The notes under the pieces were generated by a model. The model ran no database searches. It was not told the origin of the DNA and was given only the letters and a program-made list of their open reading frames with translations. From NCBI GenBank assembly GCA_018241445.1, contig JAFEDT010000001.1:186001-250000 (forward strand): a stretch of DNA of 64,000 nucleotides, given 5' to 3'. The position numbers and the translations under genes were made by a program. This DNA is from Pseudomonadota bacterium (GTDB taxonomy: Bacteria > Pseudomonadota > Gammaproteobacteria > Steroidobacterales > Steroidobacteraceae). This document shows positions 1 to 8,830 of this stretch, piece by piece. Numbering within the stretch: position 1 is the stretch's first letter; every line of letters begins with the position of its first letter.

Positions 1-60
1 CAGCAGGTCGGTGACGTCCAGCAGGAGCAGCGCGGACTCACCAGAACGGGTCGCTCTCAT
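1..60 (-). CDS. Start of an unidentified protein, cut by the window edge
   Basis: Only the first 20 codons are inside the window, read leftwards from an ATG that overlaps the stop of the 55-residue upstream ORF in an ATGA arrangement. The visible residues (MRAT, then a hydrophobic stretch ending LDVTDLL) are too few to name a family. The tight overlap suggests translational coupling with the small upstream gene. The start vaguely resembles nucleotidyltransferase-like proteins that follow small partner genes, but that is only an impression. Confidence 0.45.
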   Translation of the reverse strand, partial: MRATRSGESALLLLDVTDLL

Positions 61-224
61 GACACCGGTTGCGCCTGGCCGTCGCGCAACTTCTGGCCAG
101 CCTCGTACAGCTCCATGACCAGCCGATTGTGCGCGAGGAAGGCAGCCACGCGCTCCCCCGGACTGAGCCGCTGCGTGGCTTCGATCAGCGCCCGTTCGGC
201 ATCCGTTGCAACCCGCGACTCCAT
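57..224 (-). CDS. Small hypothetical protein, 55 residues, first of an overlapping pair
   Basis: An ATG ORF of 55 residues beginning MESRVATDAERALIEAT. It is charged and looks helical, with no signal peptide or membrane segment. Its stop overlaps the ATG of the next gene (ATGA), and it lies just downstream of a strong hairpin that separates it from the S53 protease gene on the same strand. The layout, a short helical protein translationally coupled to a second gene, is seen in toxin-antitoxin-like modules, but neither partner can be assigned from what is visible. The coupling is the main reason to think it is real. Confidence 0.55.
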   Translation of the reverse strand: MESRVATDAERALIEATQRLSPGERVAAFLAHNRLVMELYEAGQKLRDGQAQPVS

Positions 225-262
225 AGCAAGGAGTCTAGCGGAGCAGCGCCGCGGCGGATATC

Positions 263-291
263 GGGGGCGTTCGCGGCAAGCGAACGCCCCC
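263..291 (-). terminator. Strong hairpin terminator after the S53 protease gene
   Basis: A perfect inverted repeat with 12-base arms (GGGGGCGTTCGC / GCGAACGCCCCC) and a 5-base loop. It lies 24 bases past the stop of the S53 protease gene and upstream of the next start on the same strand. No long T-run follows it on the minus strand, so termination may be imperfect. Confidence 0.7.
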
Positions 292-314
292 TCTATCGGG
301 ACGGTCAGATCAAC

Positions 315-2198
315 TTACGGATTGCCCGGAGTCCGCGGCAGGCCGGCGGGCTTGAAGCGCCGCAGACCGAAGAGCTTGCGCACATCCGGGCTGCCGTTGC
401 CGTAGATGTAGTCATAGTTCGCGCTGGGCTGGCCGCCATTCCAGTAGCCATCGTTGCCGGGAATACCCCGGTGGAAGAACTGCAGCGGCTCCGGCGCGTC
501 GACTCCACCGGTCAGGGTCTGGAGCGCAGCCCGAGCATAGATGAAGTAGTTGGCATTGCCGATGCGGTGACGCTTGCCGAGCTGCTGCTCGAACAGCGCC
601 AGCGCACCAACGAACTCCGGCGAGGAAACGGAGGTGCCGATCACGCCGTAGTAGCCGCCGCCGAGGCCGACACCATATGCCACCACTGCGGCGCTGTCGT
701 CGTTACCGCAGCTCGACGCCAGGCCTAACGGGCAGCCACCGACCTGCATACCCACGTCCGGCACCGTGCGCCAGTGATTGGAGCCGGTGTTGGCCAGGTA
801 CTGGTACAGCGGCTTGCCGAACACCGAGCTGATACCGCCGCCAGCACCCCAGACCCCCCCGGAAACGTCCTGGCCGAGTCCAAAGGGATCGTAGGGGACC
901 TCCGGGTCGGCAAAGGCGCTCTCGCGGACATAGGTGGAGTCGAGGCTGCCCGCCGTGTTGACCGTTATCAGGTTGCCGCCGCCAACCGCTGTTACAGCCG
1001 GATCGGAGGCCGGCGTGCTGACCCCGGGCACGAAGGTCGGGCTGGCGCCTGGCGTACCGTAGTCGGGCGTCGGGCATATCAGGCCACCCTGGTCGCCGGA
1101 GCTGGCCACGAAGGTAATCCCCTGCGCATTGCCCTGGGCAAAGATCTCATGGTACTGCTGCAGGATATAGGTGTAGTCCGTGCCACCGTTATAGGCCGCC
1201 GTGTACTCGAGCTCGCAGCCGCCGAACGACGAGTTCACGATGTCGTAGGTGTTGTTGTCTACGATGTACGTGTAGCCGTCCATGATGTGGGCGTCGGACA
1301 GGTCCGGGATGCTGACCAGCGTGACGTTGGCGCCGGGAGCGCCCCCGAGCACCTGTTGCACGTCGAGGCTGGCCTCGAAGGATCCGCCGCCATTTTCGAC
1401 ACCGCCTCCATCCACCAGCACGGTCGTCACCGACGGGGCCGGCAGGCCGGTGATGTCCGTGAACTTCTCGTGATTGAAAGCCGCCGGCACGTCGTCGGGG
1501 AAGATCAGGTCCGCCATCAGCACCGCCACGTTCACACCCGTGCCGTCCACCTTGTGACTGTAGGCCGGATAGTCATACGCCTGCTTCAGGTCGTCGAACC
1601 AGTAGGGCCCCGTCGGACCGTAGCGGTTGTCCACGGACATCTCGGCAACATGCCCGGTCACACGCATGTGCGGGCGGTGTTCCGGCAGGCGTTCAAGCCC
1701 GATGACCTGCGCGTTGAGCGCAGCCAGCTCGCTCGGCAGCTGCGGCGTGCCCCGGGCGACAAAGTGCTGATGCCCGTTCACGGTACGCTTGTCGAGGCCG
1801 ACCCTGAAGGCATTGGCGACAGAGGCAGCGGGACCGCGCACGCGCATGCCGTGGGCATCGCTGCGGACGATCGTGAAGCCATGGGAGACAAGCGCCGAGC
1901 GGGCGGACTCGAGGTCGGCCACCGTGGGACTGAAGCGCTGCCGGAACTGCTCGGGTGTCAGCCATTTCTGATAGTTGGGCGACTTCGAGTCATGCAGATC
2001 GGCCACCAGCGCGTCAAGCTGCTGCGGGTGCCGCAGCGGCAGACGCACGCTGAACTCGACCGAGTCCGTGGCCGCGGCGGCCCGCAGCGCCGAGGTGGCC
2101 GCGGGCGGTCCGCCCGGACGTGGAGCCGTGATGGCCGATTGGGAAGCGAAGGCAAGCGCCAGCGCGACGCCGGCGTGCACTAGATGCGTGGTTTTCAT
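315..2198 (-). CDS. Secreted S53 (sedolisin/kumamolisin-type) acid serine peptidase
   Basis: A 627-residue pre-pro-protease. Residues 1-25 form a signal peptide ending near AITA. About 45-180 match the pro-kumamolisin activation domain (NYQKWLTPEQF, then the LP..L..V..I.GL pattern). The catalytic domain follows from about 195. The S53 Glu-Asp-Ser set is visible: Glu275 and Asp279 in GGSFEASLDVQ, the oxyanion Asp369 in ASSGDQGG, and the nucleophile Ser523 in IGTSVSSPE. The C-terminal NYDYIYGNGSPDV region fits the calcium site of the family. These enzymes cleave proteins outside the cell at acid pH after self-removal of the propeptide. It is a single gene with a hairpin terminator just downstream. 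The family call is secure; substrate preference cannot be read. Confidence 0.93.
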   Translation of the reverse strand: MKTTHLVHAGVALALAFASQSAITAPRPGGPPAATSALRAAAATDSVEFSVRLPLRHPQQLDALVADLHDSKSPNYQKWLTPEQFRQRFSPTVADLESARSALVSHGFTIVRSDAHGMRVRGPAASVANAFRVGLDKRTVNGHQHFVARGTPQLPSELAALNAQVIGLERLPEHRPHMRVTGHVAEMSVDNRYGPTGPYWFDDLKQAYDYPAYSHKVDGTGVNVAVLMADLIFPDDVPAAFNHEKFTDITGLPAPSVTTVLVDGGGVENGGGSFEASLDVQQVLGGAPGANVTLVSIPDLSDAHIMDGYTYIVDNNTYDIVNSSFGGCELEYTAAYNGGTDYTYILQQYHEIFAQGNAQGITFVASSGDQGGLICPTPDYGTPGASPTFVPGVSTPASDPAVTAVGGGNLITVNTAGSLDSTYVRESAFADPEVPYDPFGLGQDVSGGVWGAGGGISSVFGKPLYQYLANTGSNHWRTVPDVGMQVGGCPLGLASSCGNDDSAAVVAYGVGLGGGYYGVIGTSVSSPEFVGALALFEQQLGKRHRIGNANYFIYARAALQTLTGGVDAPEPLQFFHRGIPGNDGYWNGGQPSANYDYIYGNGSPDVRKLFGLRRFKPAGLPRTPGNP

Positions 2199-2565
2199 TA
2201 GTATCCCCTGATTGTTGTCATCGCCACATCACTGGCGAATGGGGTAATAGTAGGACAAAAAGAGGTCCGCAAGCCCGTTTTTGGCGGACTGCGAGGCGGC
2301 CTGAGCATGGCGAACTTCCCAAAATAAACCCGCGGGGTCGCGGATATGACTCTGACCGTGCGGATGTGTAGTCCGCTACACACCTCAGCCTCGTAAACCT
2401 CATGCCCTGCGGGCGGCCAGCGTCACCCATGACGGCTTCGCGAGATGCCCCAGCCGAGTGGCAGCGGCATACGCGCCGGCTGCCACTGGCGCGGATGACC
2501 CGAACTGGTTGAGAATCGGCCCATGGACCTGCGGACCGCTCGCCATCACCGAAGAGGGTAAGAGT
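2199..2565. other. 367-base divergent intergenic region with two inverted repeats
   Basis: This gap separates the divergent protease and lipoprotein genes. It holds GTCCGC/GCGGAC arms at 2265-2270 and 2284-2289, and a tight palindrome TGTGTAG-TCCG-CTACACA at 2365-2382 that looks like a dimeric-repressor site. It is AT-richer than its surroundings around 2240-2270 and 2310-2330, as expected for promoters. Short ORFs here have no protein-like composition and I do not call them. Confidence 0.5.
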
Positions 2566-3699
2566 ATGCGCATCCTGACCGCCGTATGTGCCGGACTGTC
2601 CGCCGCCCTGTGCGGTTGCGTCGTGACATCAGAGCCGTATGCCTCGCAGCAGCAGCCCTACCAGGAACAGCCGCCCTACGACGATTCAGACGAGATCACT
2701 CAGCCACCCCCGCCGCTGCCGGTATACGAGCAGCCGCCATGTCCGGTGGACGGGTACATCTGGACGCCCGGTGTGTGGCGGTGGTCGCCGGCGGGCTACT
2801 ACTGGATACCCGGAACCTGGATTGAGCCGCCGGCGGTGGGGCTGCTGTGGACTCCCGGCTTCTGGGGACTGGTCGGCGTGAGCTACGTATTCCACCCCGG
2901 GTACTGGGGGCCGCGGGTGGGCTTCTACGGGGGAATCAACTACGGCCACGGTTACTTCGGCTCCGGATACGACGGTGGCCGCTGGGTCGACAACAGGTTC
3001 CATTACAACACCGCGGTCACCAACGTCAACGTGACCAACATACACAATACCTACAATCAGACGGTCATCAATAACGTCACGAACGTCACCAACATCACGC
3101 GCGTCAGCTATTCAGGGGGTGCCGGAGGCGCGCGTGCCGTACCGAACGCGGCGGAACGCGTCGCGGCACGCGATGCACACGTGCCGCCGACGGCGGTGCA
3201 GGTGCAGAATCTGATGGCCGCGCGCGCCAATCCGCAGCTCGCCGCAACCCACAACCAGGGACACCCGCCGATTGCGGCCACCGCACATGCGGGCGTAATC
3301 ACAGGCCCGGGCGTGGTGGCGGCCAGGCCCGGCGGCCCTGCCTGGCGGCCACAGCAGCCGCCGACTGCCCGGGTGACGCAGGCCACCCCGTTCGTTCACG
3401 CGCGCGATGTCGCGACCCCGCAAGCGCCACGCGCCGCGTCGGAGTCGGCGGCCGACCAGGCCTACGCGCGACAGCAGGGCGAACTGCGGGCGCGCCAGGA
3501 GCAGGAACGCCGGGCGCTGACCCTCCAGCAGGAGCAGGAGCACAACAGGCTGCCGGCGCAGCCCGTGCACGACCAGAGGGCCTACGCGGCCATGGAGCGG
3601 CAGCACGAGGCGCAGACGTCGCAGATGGTGCAACGGCATCGGCAGGAGCGGGAGCGGGAGCGGGAGCAGGCAACGCACGGCGGGCCGGCACAGCGTTAG
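2566..3699 (+). CDS. YXWXPGXW-repeat lipoprotein
   Basis: A 377-residue envelope protein. I chose the internal ATG because it is preceded by GAAGAGGG and opens a lipoprotein signal, MRILTAVCAGLSAALCGC; the upstream in-frame extension has no such character. About 55-130 carry the repeats that define the family (YIWTPGVWRW, YYWIPGTW, LLWTPGFW, FHPGYWGP). They are followed by a Gly/Tyr-rich patch and a remarkable Asn/Val/Thr stretch (TNVNVTNIHNTYNQTV). The C-terminal third is Gln/Arg/Glu-rich (RQQGELRARQEQERR) and probably coiled coil. Proteins of this family are surface or periplasmic and of unknown biochemical role. Monocistronic, transcribed away from the protease. Confidence 0.8.
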   Translation: MRILTAVCAGLSAALCGCVVTSEPYASQQQPYQEQPPYDDSDEITQPPPPLPVYEQPPCPVDGYIWTPGVWRWSPAGYYWIPGTWIEPPAVGLLWTPGFWGLVGVSYVFHPGYWGPRVGFYGGINYGHGYFGSGYDGGRWVDNRFHYNTAVTNVNVTNIHNTYNQTVINNVTNVTNITRVSYSGGAGGARAVPNAAERVAARDAHVPPTAVQVQNLMAARANPQLAATHNQGHPPIAATAHAGVITGPGVVAARPGGPAWRPQQPPTARVTQATPFVHARDVATPQAPRAASESAADQAYARQQGELRARQEQERRALTLQQEQEHNRLPAQPVHDQRAYAAMERQHEAQTSQMVQRHRQEREREREQATHGGPAQR

Positions 3700-3726
3700 T
3701 CTGAAGCGCGCTGCGAGCCGGGGCGC

Positions 3727-4995
3727 CTACTGCGAGAACACCACGCCGTGCGCGACGGCCGAGCCGGTCCAGCCGTGCGGCCATTCACGATTGTCGAAAT
3801 CGAACCCGGGTTGGCCGCGATCGTCGTGGAAGCCCGGATCGATGCCGATCGCGCCGGTGTCGGGATTGAAGTTGAGCATGAACAGGCGATTCTCCCCATA
3901 CCCGGTCACGGCCAGCCGGTGGGTCTTGGCGTCGTAACCGGTCCAGTGGGGGAATATCGCTGAATCGAGCCTGGCGCGGGCGACTTCGACCGGGTGAGCG
4001 CCATCCTTGATGTCCAGCACCACGATCGCGTGCACGATCCGCACGCTTTGAATCAGGTAATGCGAAACGATGCTGGGTACGCCGCAGAAGGAGCCCGGGA
4101 ACTGCCAGACCAGTTTCGAGCGCGGATGCTCGCTCGCAATGCCGGTGACCCGCTCGATCCCGCAGCCGGTCGTTTGCACGTAGACCGCCCCGTCCGGCCC
4201 GCGGCGGGCCTCCTCGGGATTGATTTCGCCGTAGCGGCCGGCAGGGGCATCGAAGTCATTCGTCGACAGGCGCTTGAGGTCGTGCAGCCGGAAAACCTGG
4301 TAGGTGTGCCCGGTCCTGTCCTCGTCGCGCATCGAGGAGTTGGTCACCAGCACCCGGTCGATGTCGGGCAAAGGCAGCAGGCTGTATGCCATCAACAAGT
4401 CATCGGGGCGGGCCGGATCGGCAGTTGAAGCCGACCGCACCGCCCGGCCGTCGTTGTCGATTTCAACCAGGCCACCGTGTACGCCGGGCTGGGCGCCCAC
4501 GTCAGACATGGGCATCGCCACAGCCTGGCCGGGATCGGTCTTGCCATCCGGGCCGTGTTGCAGGTGGCCCTCGACCTGGAAGCTTGCCAGCACGTGGCCG
4601 TTGGGCAGCCGCAGAAACGAATGCGGATGGCTGAAGCCGGCCAGATCCCCAAACTGCGCGTGCACGCGCGGATGCAAGGGATCGCGCAGGTCGAACACGA
4701 CGGTCCTGCCTGCCTTGTGATCATTGGCGAACAGCAGGCCGCCGGGAGGCATCCAGTACTCGGTGTGGTGCACCTGGCGAGTGCGTATGCCGGAGGCGGC
4801 CGAGGCCAGCAGCTTGCCGTAGCCGGGCGATGCCGGATCGGCGTCGATCACTGCGATGAAATCCTCGCCATTCCCCGCCGGATCGCCGGCCCAGGCGAAA
4901 ATATAGTGCCCCGGGGCCGCCGCACTCGCCGCGCTCGCCGCGCCCGTGGCGAACAGGAGCGCGGTCGCCCATGCGCCCGCCAGCCGCAATTTCAT
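3727..4995 (-). CDS. Secreted beta-propeller protein related to selenium-binding protein SBP56
   Basis: A 422-residue protein with a clear signal peptide (residues 1-26, ending ASAA). The mature part has propeller-like repeats with His-rich turns (RTRQVHHTEYW, GFSHPHSFLRLPNGHVLASFQ). The closest family I recognise is the selenium-binding protein / methanethiol oxidase group, whose members oxidise methanethiol. The match is by overall pattern, and I cannot point to the metal-binding residues with certainty. Export to the periplasm fits the bacterial methanethiol oxidases. It is transcribed alone, diverging from the TPR gene. It could equally be a lactonase-like or arylsulfotransferase-like propeller. 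Confidence 0.55.
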   Translation of the reverse strand: MKLRLAGAWATALLFATGAASAASAAAPGHYIFAWAGDPAGNGEDFIAVIDADPASPGYGKLLASAASGIRTRQVHHTEYWMPPGGLLFANDHKAGRTVVFDLRDPLHPRVHAQFGDLAGFSHPHSFLRLPNGHVLASFQVEGHLQHGPDGKTDPGQAVAMPMSDVGAQPGVHGGLVEIDNDGRAVRSASTADPARPDDLLMAYSLLPLPDIDRVLVTNSSMRDEDRTGHTYQVFRLHDLKRLSTNDFDAPAGRYGEINPEEARRGPDGAVYVQTTGCGIERVTGIASEHPRSKLVWQFPGSFCGVPSIVSHYLIQSVRIVHAIVVLDIKDGAHPVEVARARLDSAIFPHWTGYDAKTHRLAVTGYGENRLFMLNFNPDTGAIGIDPGFHDDRGQPGFDFDNREWPHGWTGSAVAHGVVFSQ

Positions 4996-5152
4996 CGCAA
5001 CCCCCTGTCATTTGAACGGCCAAGCTCAAGTGACCGCGCGAGCCACGCTAACACGCAGCGTACGACCGCGCCAGGCGGTGGGCAGCCCTGGGGTTAAACC
5101 AACTGCATCCGGGTTGCGGTAAGCTGCTCTGACCCCTGGAGCCGGCACCAAC

Positions 5153-6358
5153 ATGAATGACGCGCGTACGGGTCAACCCGTTACTACAGGCAGTCCTGAG
5201 GCTGCAGAACAGTATCGGCTGGCCGTTGATCTCATCCTGGGGTCTGAGTCGGGTGCAGCAGAAGCCCTCGATCGAGCTCTGGCGGCGGACAACAATTTCG
5301 CGCTTGCCCTGGCCGCGCGCCACATGCTTGCCAAGGACGCCAGGTCCGCAGACGCCGATGCCTTCAAAGCACGCGCGCTCGCGGCCGCGGAAACCGCGCG
5401 GCGGTGGGAGCGATCCCACATCCTCGCGCTCTTCGCTCTCCTCGAGGACCCCTATGCCAACCTTGCCGCGACCGAGGCCTACGTCGCCGGCAATCCCGGC
5501 GACCTGCTGGTCGTCTCGCAATTGTGTGGTTACCTGATCTTCTATGGCGGGGCGAGCAAACTCGAGCGGGTCCTGGCCATCATGGAATCCACTGATGCCT
5601 GTTTACATGATGACTGGGCATGTCTCGCGCGCCTCGGGTTTGCGGCCAGTGAGGCCGGCGATCGGACCCGCGGCCGTGCACTGATCGAGCGCGCCCTGCG
5701 GCAGCGGCCCCAGGCACTGTACGTCATCCACGGCTATGCTCATGTATTGCACGATCAGGGCAAGCCTGAAGAGTCGCGGGACTTGCTGGGCAACTGGCTG
5801 GACGAACACCGCCGCGACGCAGAAGGCGGCACCATGTGTGGCCACGTTCAGTGGCACCTGGCGCTGGCGGAGTGGCAGTTGGGGCTGAGCCAACAGGCGT
5901 GGCAGCGCTACGAACGCTACTGCGCGCCCGAGACCACTCGCTGCGGCCCGGTGCTGACCCTGGCCGATTGCGGCGGCTTTCTGTTGCGAGAATATCTGCG
6001 CACAGCCACCCCCCGTCCGGTCTCGGCCGCCGTCTGTGCATTGTCCGATCGCTTCAGCTCCATGATTTCGCACCCGTTCATAGCGCTGCACCTTGCCGGT
6101 ATCCAGGCATCGGCCGGCGATCTCGCGGCGCTGGAGCGCAGCAGGTCGGCGATTACCGCGAGGGAACCCAGTGAACAGACGCGTCTCTCCCTGCAACTGG
6201 TCGATGCTGTCGGCCAATTTGCCAGGGGGCGCTACGCACAGGCGGCCGAATCATTGAGATCGGTATCGACTGATCAGCGCATCAGCATCGGGGGAAGCCG
6301 TGTCGAGCGCATCCTGATCGATCTGCTGGAGGCCCGGGCCGTTGAGCTGGCCGCGTAG
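5153..6358 (+). CDS. TTC38-type tetratricopeptide repeat protein
   Basis: A 401-residue soluble protein without signal peptide, built of TPR-like helical pairs. Signature elements of the TTC38 family are seen around residues 185-245: YVIHGYAHVLHDQGKPEES, then W, then CGHVQWHLALAEWQLG. The early part (GAAEALDRALAADNNFALALAAR) is a standard TPR. No catalytic role is established for this family. It stands alone between a divergent and a downstream unrelated gene. Start chosen at the ATG after GGAGCCGGCACCAAC. Confidence 0.75.
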   Translation: MNDARTGQPVTTGSPEAAEQYRLAVDLILGSESGAAEALDRALAADNNFALALAARHMLAKDARSADADAFKARALAAAETARRWERSHILALFALLEDPYANLAATEAYVAGNPGDLLVVSQLCGYLIFYGGASKLERVLAIMESTDACLHDDWACLARLGFAASEAGDRTRGRALIERALRQRPQALYVIHGYAHVLHDQGKPEESRDLLGNWLDEHRRDAEGGTMCGHVQWHLALAEWQLGLSQQAWQRYERYCAPETTRCGPVLTLADCGGFLLREYLRTATPRPVSAAVCALSDRFSSMISHPFIALHLAGIQASAGDLAALERSRSAITAREPSEQTRLSLQLVDAVGQFARGRYAQAAESLRSVSTDQRISIGGSRVERILIDLLEARAVELAA

Positions 6359-6613
6359 CGCGCAGTTCTGCGAGGAAGATCCGCTGACGCCTACCCCAAC
6401 AGTCCCGTAGCCCAGCGCGCAAGACACGGTGCGGCGCCTCGACTGCAGTAACGACCTTGAGCGGTTGCACCGCAGAAACCCGCCGCTGATAATGATTCAC
6501 CAGATGAGAGTGGCTTTCACCGGCGTCACTTGCCTGCCGGAGCCCCTGGGACCTGCTCGGCGCAACAATTTAATGGCTTGACGACTGTCCGCAATCCCAG
6601 TGAGGAGCAATCG

Positions 6614-7888
6614 ATGAACAAGCTCGTTCCTATCGCCGTCGCTTCGGGCCTTGCGGTGATCCTGGCCGGCCCTGCGTCGGCGTCGGGCCGCCGTAACGAG
6701 GCGGTATTTCATGCCGCCGAGACAAACCGGGCCGGGGCGCTGGATTTGCTGAAAACCATCGTCGACATCGATTCCGGATCGGGAGATGTGACGGGAGGGG
6801 AGCGGGTGGAACACGAGCTCGCACCGCGCCTGGAGGCGATCGGCGCACGGCTCGAATATCATCCGGCGGAGGCGCGCGGGCTCGCGCCGAATCTCGTGGC
6901 CGTCCTTCGGGGCAAAGGCACAGCGAGAATCCTGATCATCGCTCACATCGACACCGTGTTCGGGCCGGGCACGGTCGCGAAACGCGGCTTCTCCGTCGCG
7001 GGCGATCGAGCGCACGGCCCTGGCGTCGGCGATGAGAAGGGCGGCGGCGTCAACGCAGTCACGGCTCTGAAGATTCTTCATGACCTGCGGTTCGATAAAT
7101 TCGCAACCATCACGCTGCTGCTGGACTCCAGCGAGGAACTCGGCTCTCCGGGGTCCACGGAGCTGATCAAGTCGCTCGCCAGGCAAAGCGACGTCGAATT
7201 CAACATGGAGCCGGGGGATCCCCCGGATGCGGTTACCGTATGGCGCAAGGGATCGGGCGACATCAGGATTCACGTGCAGGGGCGCGCAGCTCACGCGGGC
7301 ATGGCGCCCGAGGCGGGCCGCAACGCGGCGGTCGAACTCGTAAATCAACTGAACAGGATTCAAGCGGAATTACCGCACTCGGGCAGCGGCACCACGGTCA
7401 ATCTCACCGTGCTGAAGGCCGACGGCAGGACCAACATCATTCCCGACTCGGCGGAGGCGATTCTGGATGTTCGGGTGCGCAAGCTCGAGGATTTCGCCAC
7501 GGTTTTGCACCAGATCCAGGGGTGGGCTGCCCATACCGCCACGCCCGATACGGTGGTGACGGCGGCGGCGGACGGGGCGACCTATCCGCCGCTCATCGAG
7601 GGCCCTGACGTTCATGCCCTGGGCCTGCAAGCCCAGCGCATCTATGCGGAGCTCGGCAAGAACCTGGCGCTGTCGGGAAATGGTGGAGCTTCGGAATCCG
7701 CGGTGGTGAATTCGGTGGGCGTTCCGGCGCTCGACGGGCTCGGCTACGTGGGAGGCGATTTTCATACGGATCATGAATGGATCGACCTCGCGAGCGTGAC
7801 GCCGCGCCTCTACCTCTTCACCCGGCTCCTGATGGAGACGAGCGGCGCAAACCCGCGGCGAGCCGCGGACGTTGGGCATTTCAACTGA
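6614..7888 (+). CDS. Periplasmic M20 metallopeptidase, glutamate carboxypeptidase (CPG2-like)
   Basis: A 424-residue zinc peptidase. The start is set at the ATG after GAGGAG; it opens a signal peptide (LVPIAVASGLAVILAGPASA). M20 landmarks follow in order: the first zinc His in IIAHIDTVFGPG, bridging Asp in GPGVGDEKGG, Glu pair in LLDSSEELGS, then EPGD, and the last His in GGDFHTDHEW. The central insert (VQGRAAHAGMAPEAGRNA) is the dimerisation domain of the carboxypeptidase G2 type. Such enzymes remove C-terminal glutamate from folates or peptides. Monocistronic; the 255 bases upstream hold no gene. Confidence 0.85.
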   Translation: MNKLVPIAVASGLAVILAGPASASGRRNEAVFHAAETNRAGALDLLKTIVDIDSGSGDVTGGERVEHELAPRLEAIGARLEYHPAEARGLAPNLVAVLRGKGTARILIIAHIDTVFGPGTVAKRGFSVAGDRAHGPGVGDEKGGGVNAVTALKILHDLRFDKFATITLLLDSSEELGSPGSTELIKSLARQSDVEFNMEPGDPPDAVTVWRKGSGDIRIHVQGRAAHAGMAPEAGRNAAVELVNQLNRIQAELPHSGSGTTVNLTVLKADGRTNIIPDSAEAILDVRVRKLEDFATVLHQIQGWAAHTATPDTVVTAAADGATYPPLIEGPDVHALGLQAQRIYAELGKNLALSGNGGASESAVVNSVGVPALDGLGYVGGDFHTDHEWIDLASVTPRLYLFTRLLMETSGANPRRAADVGHFN

Positions 7889-8027
7889 TTGAGGCACACC
7901 AGACGGTGCGCATGCGCCAGACGGAGCCCGCGAATACGCGCATCACGGCCGCCGGAGCATTTCCATCTTGTCGAAAACGTCAATCGAATGGCTGTTGCTG
8001 CAGCTTGCGGGCAGCGCCCCAGGATGC

Positions 8028-8765
8028 TCACGCCGGAATGCGAAAATCGGCGGTCCATTGCAACTGGGTACGCGCCTTTTCGGTTGCAACGTGAATATTC
8101 GGCTCCGCGATGTTGAAAGCGCCGGATTGACCGTGATCTACAGCCAGCAGCGCGGCCAATGCCGCAGCGTCCACGTGTATTGGCATGGTGGCGGAACTCG
8201 ACGGTCTGGCAGCATGGGTTCCAGGGCCGTAAAGTTGACCGTAGCGCAGCACGACGCCCTCAAGGGGCGGTGATTTCAATGTCCGATCTTCAAGCGCAAT
8301 AATGCCGCGAATGGTAATCCCGCGATCGCCTTGCGCCTCGGTATCAGGCGGATCGCTCTCCGCATGAGGTTCCGACCCCGGTGCGTACGCCCACGCTATG
8401 CTCTGCGCCACCAGGCGACGCACACCGGTCGCTATGGCGCAGCGGACGAGATTTCGCGTCCCTTCCTCGCGAACCCGGGCATTGCGGACGATCGCATTAC
8501 CCATCTTATTTGGATCGAGATCCTTCGGAAGATCGGTAAGCTGATGGATCACGATATCTGGCCATGCAGATTCGAATGCGCGGGACAATGCCGGGGCGTC
8601 GAAAACATCGACCACCATTGCAGCTGCACCGAGCACACGCAGCTCGTTCGCCCTCGCCTCCGATCGGGTTGTCCCGACCACGTAATGGCCCGCGCCGAGC
8701 AAAAGTGGCGTCAGGCGCCGGCCAATAGCGCCGGAGGCGCCGGCAAGAAATATCCTGTTGCCCAT
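8028..8765 (-). CDS. NAD(P)-dependent epimerase/dehydratase-type SDR
   Basis: A 245-residue Rossmann protein. The nucleotide-binding motif is at the very start (IFLAGASGAIGRRL, GxxGxxG), followed by VDVFD and a short extended-SDR core. Instead of the usual YxxxK it has a region reading AQSIAWAYAPG then RGIIALEDRTL, so it is an atypical SDR with uncertain chemistry. It is shorter than sugar epimerases of about 310 residues. Same strand as msrA, 65 bases downstream of it. Substrate unknown. Confidence 0.72.
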   Translation of the reverse strand: MGNRIFLAGASGAIGRRLTPLLLGAGHYVVGTTRSEARANELRVLGAAAMVVDVFDAPALSRAFESAWPDIVIHQLTDLPKDLDPNKMGNAIVRNARVREEGTRNLVRCAIATGVRRLVAQSIAWAYAPGSEPHAESDPPDTEAQGDRGITIRGIIALEDRTLKSPPLEGVVLRYGQLYGPGTHAARPSSSATMPIHVDAAALAALLAVDHGQSGAFNIAEPNIHVATEKARTQLQWTADFRIPA

Positions 8766-8830
8766 CGTCGTCGCAGCCAGTGCGTGTTGGTGAGCAGTTC
8801 AGCCTCAGGCGACCCGGCAGATCTATCCGC

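Noticed and set aside
2198..2430. Two short minus-strand ORFs upstream of the S53 protease
   Set aside because: They lie in the control region, have no protein-like pattern and no ribosome-binding site.
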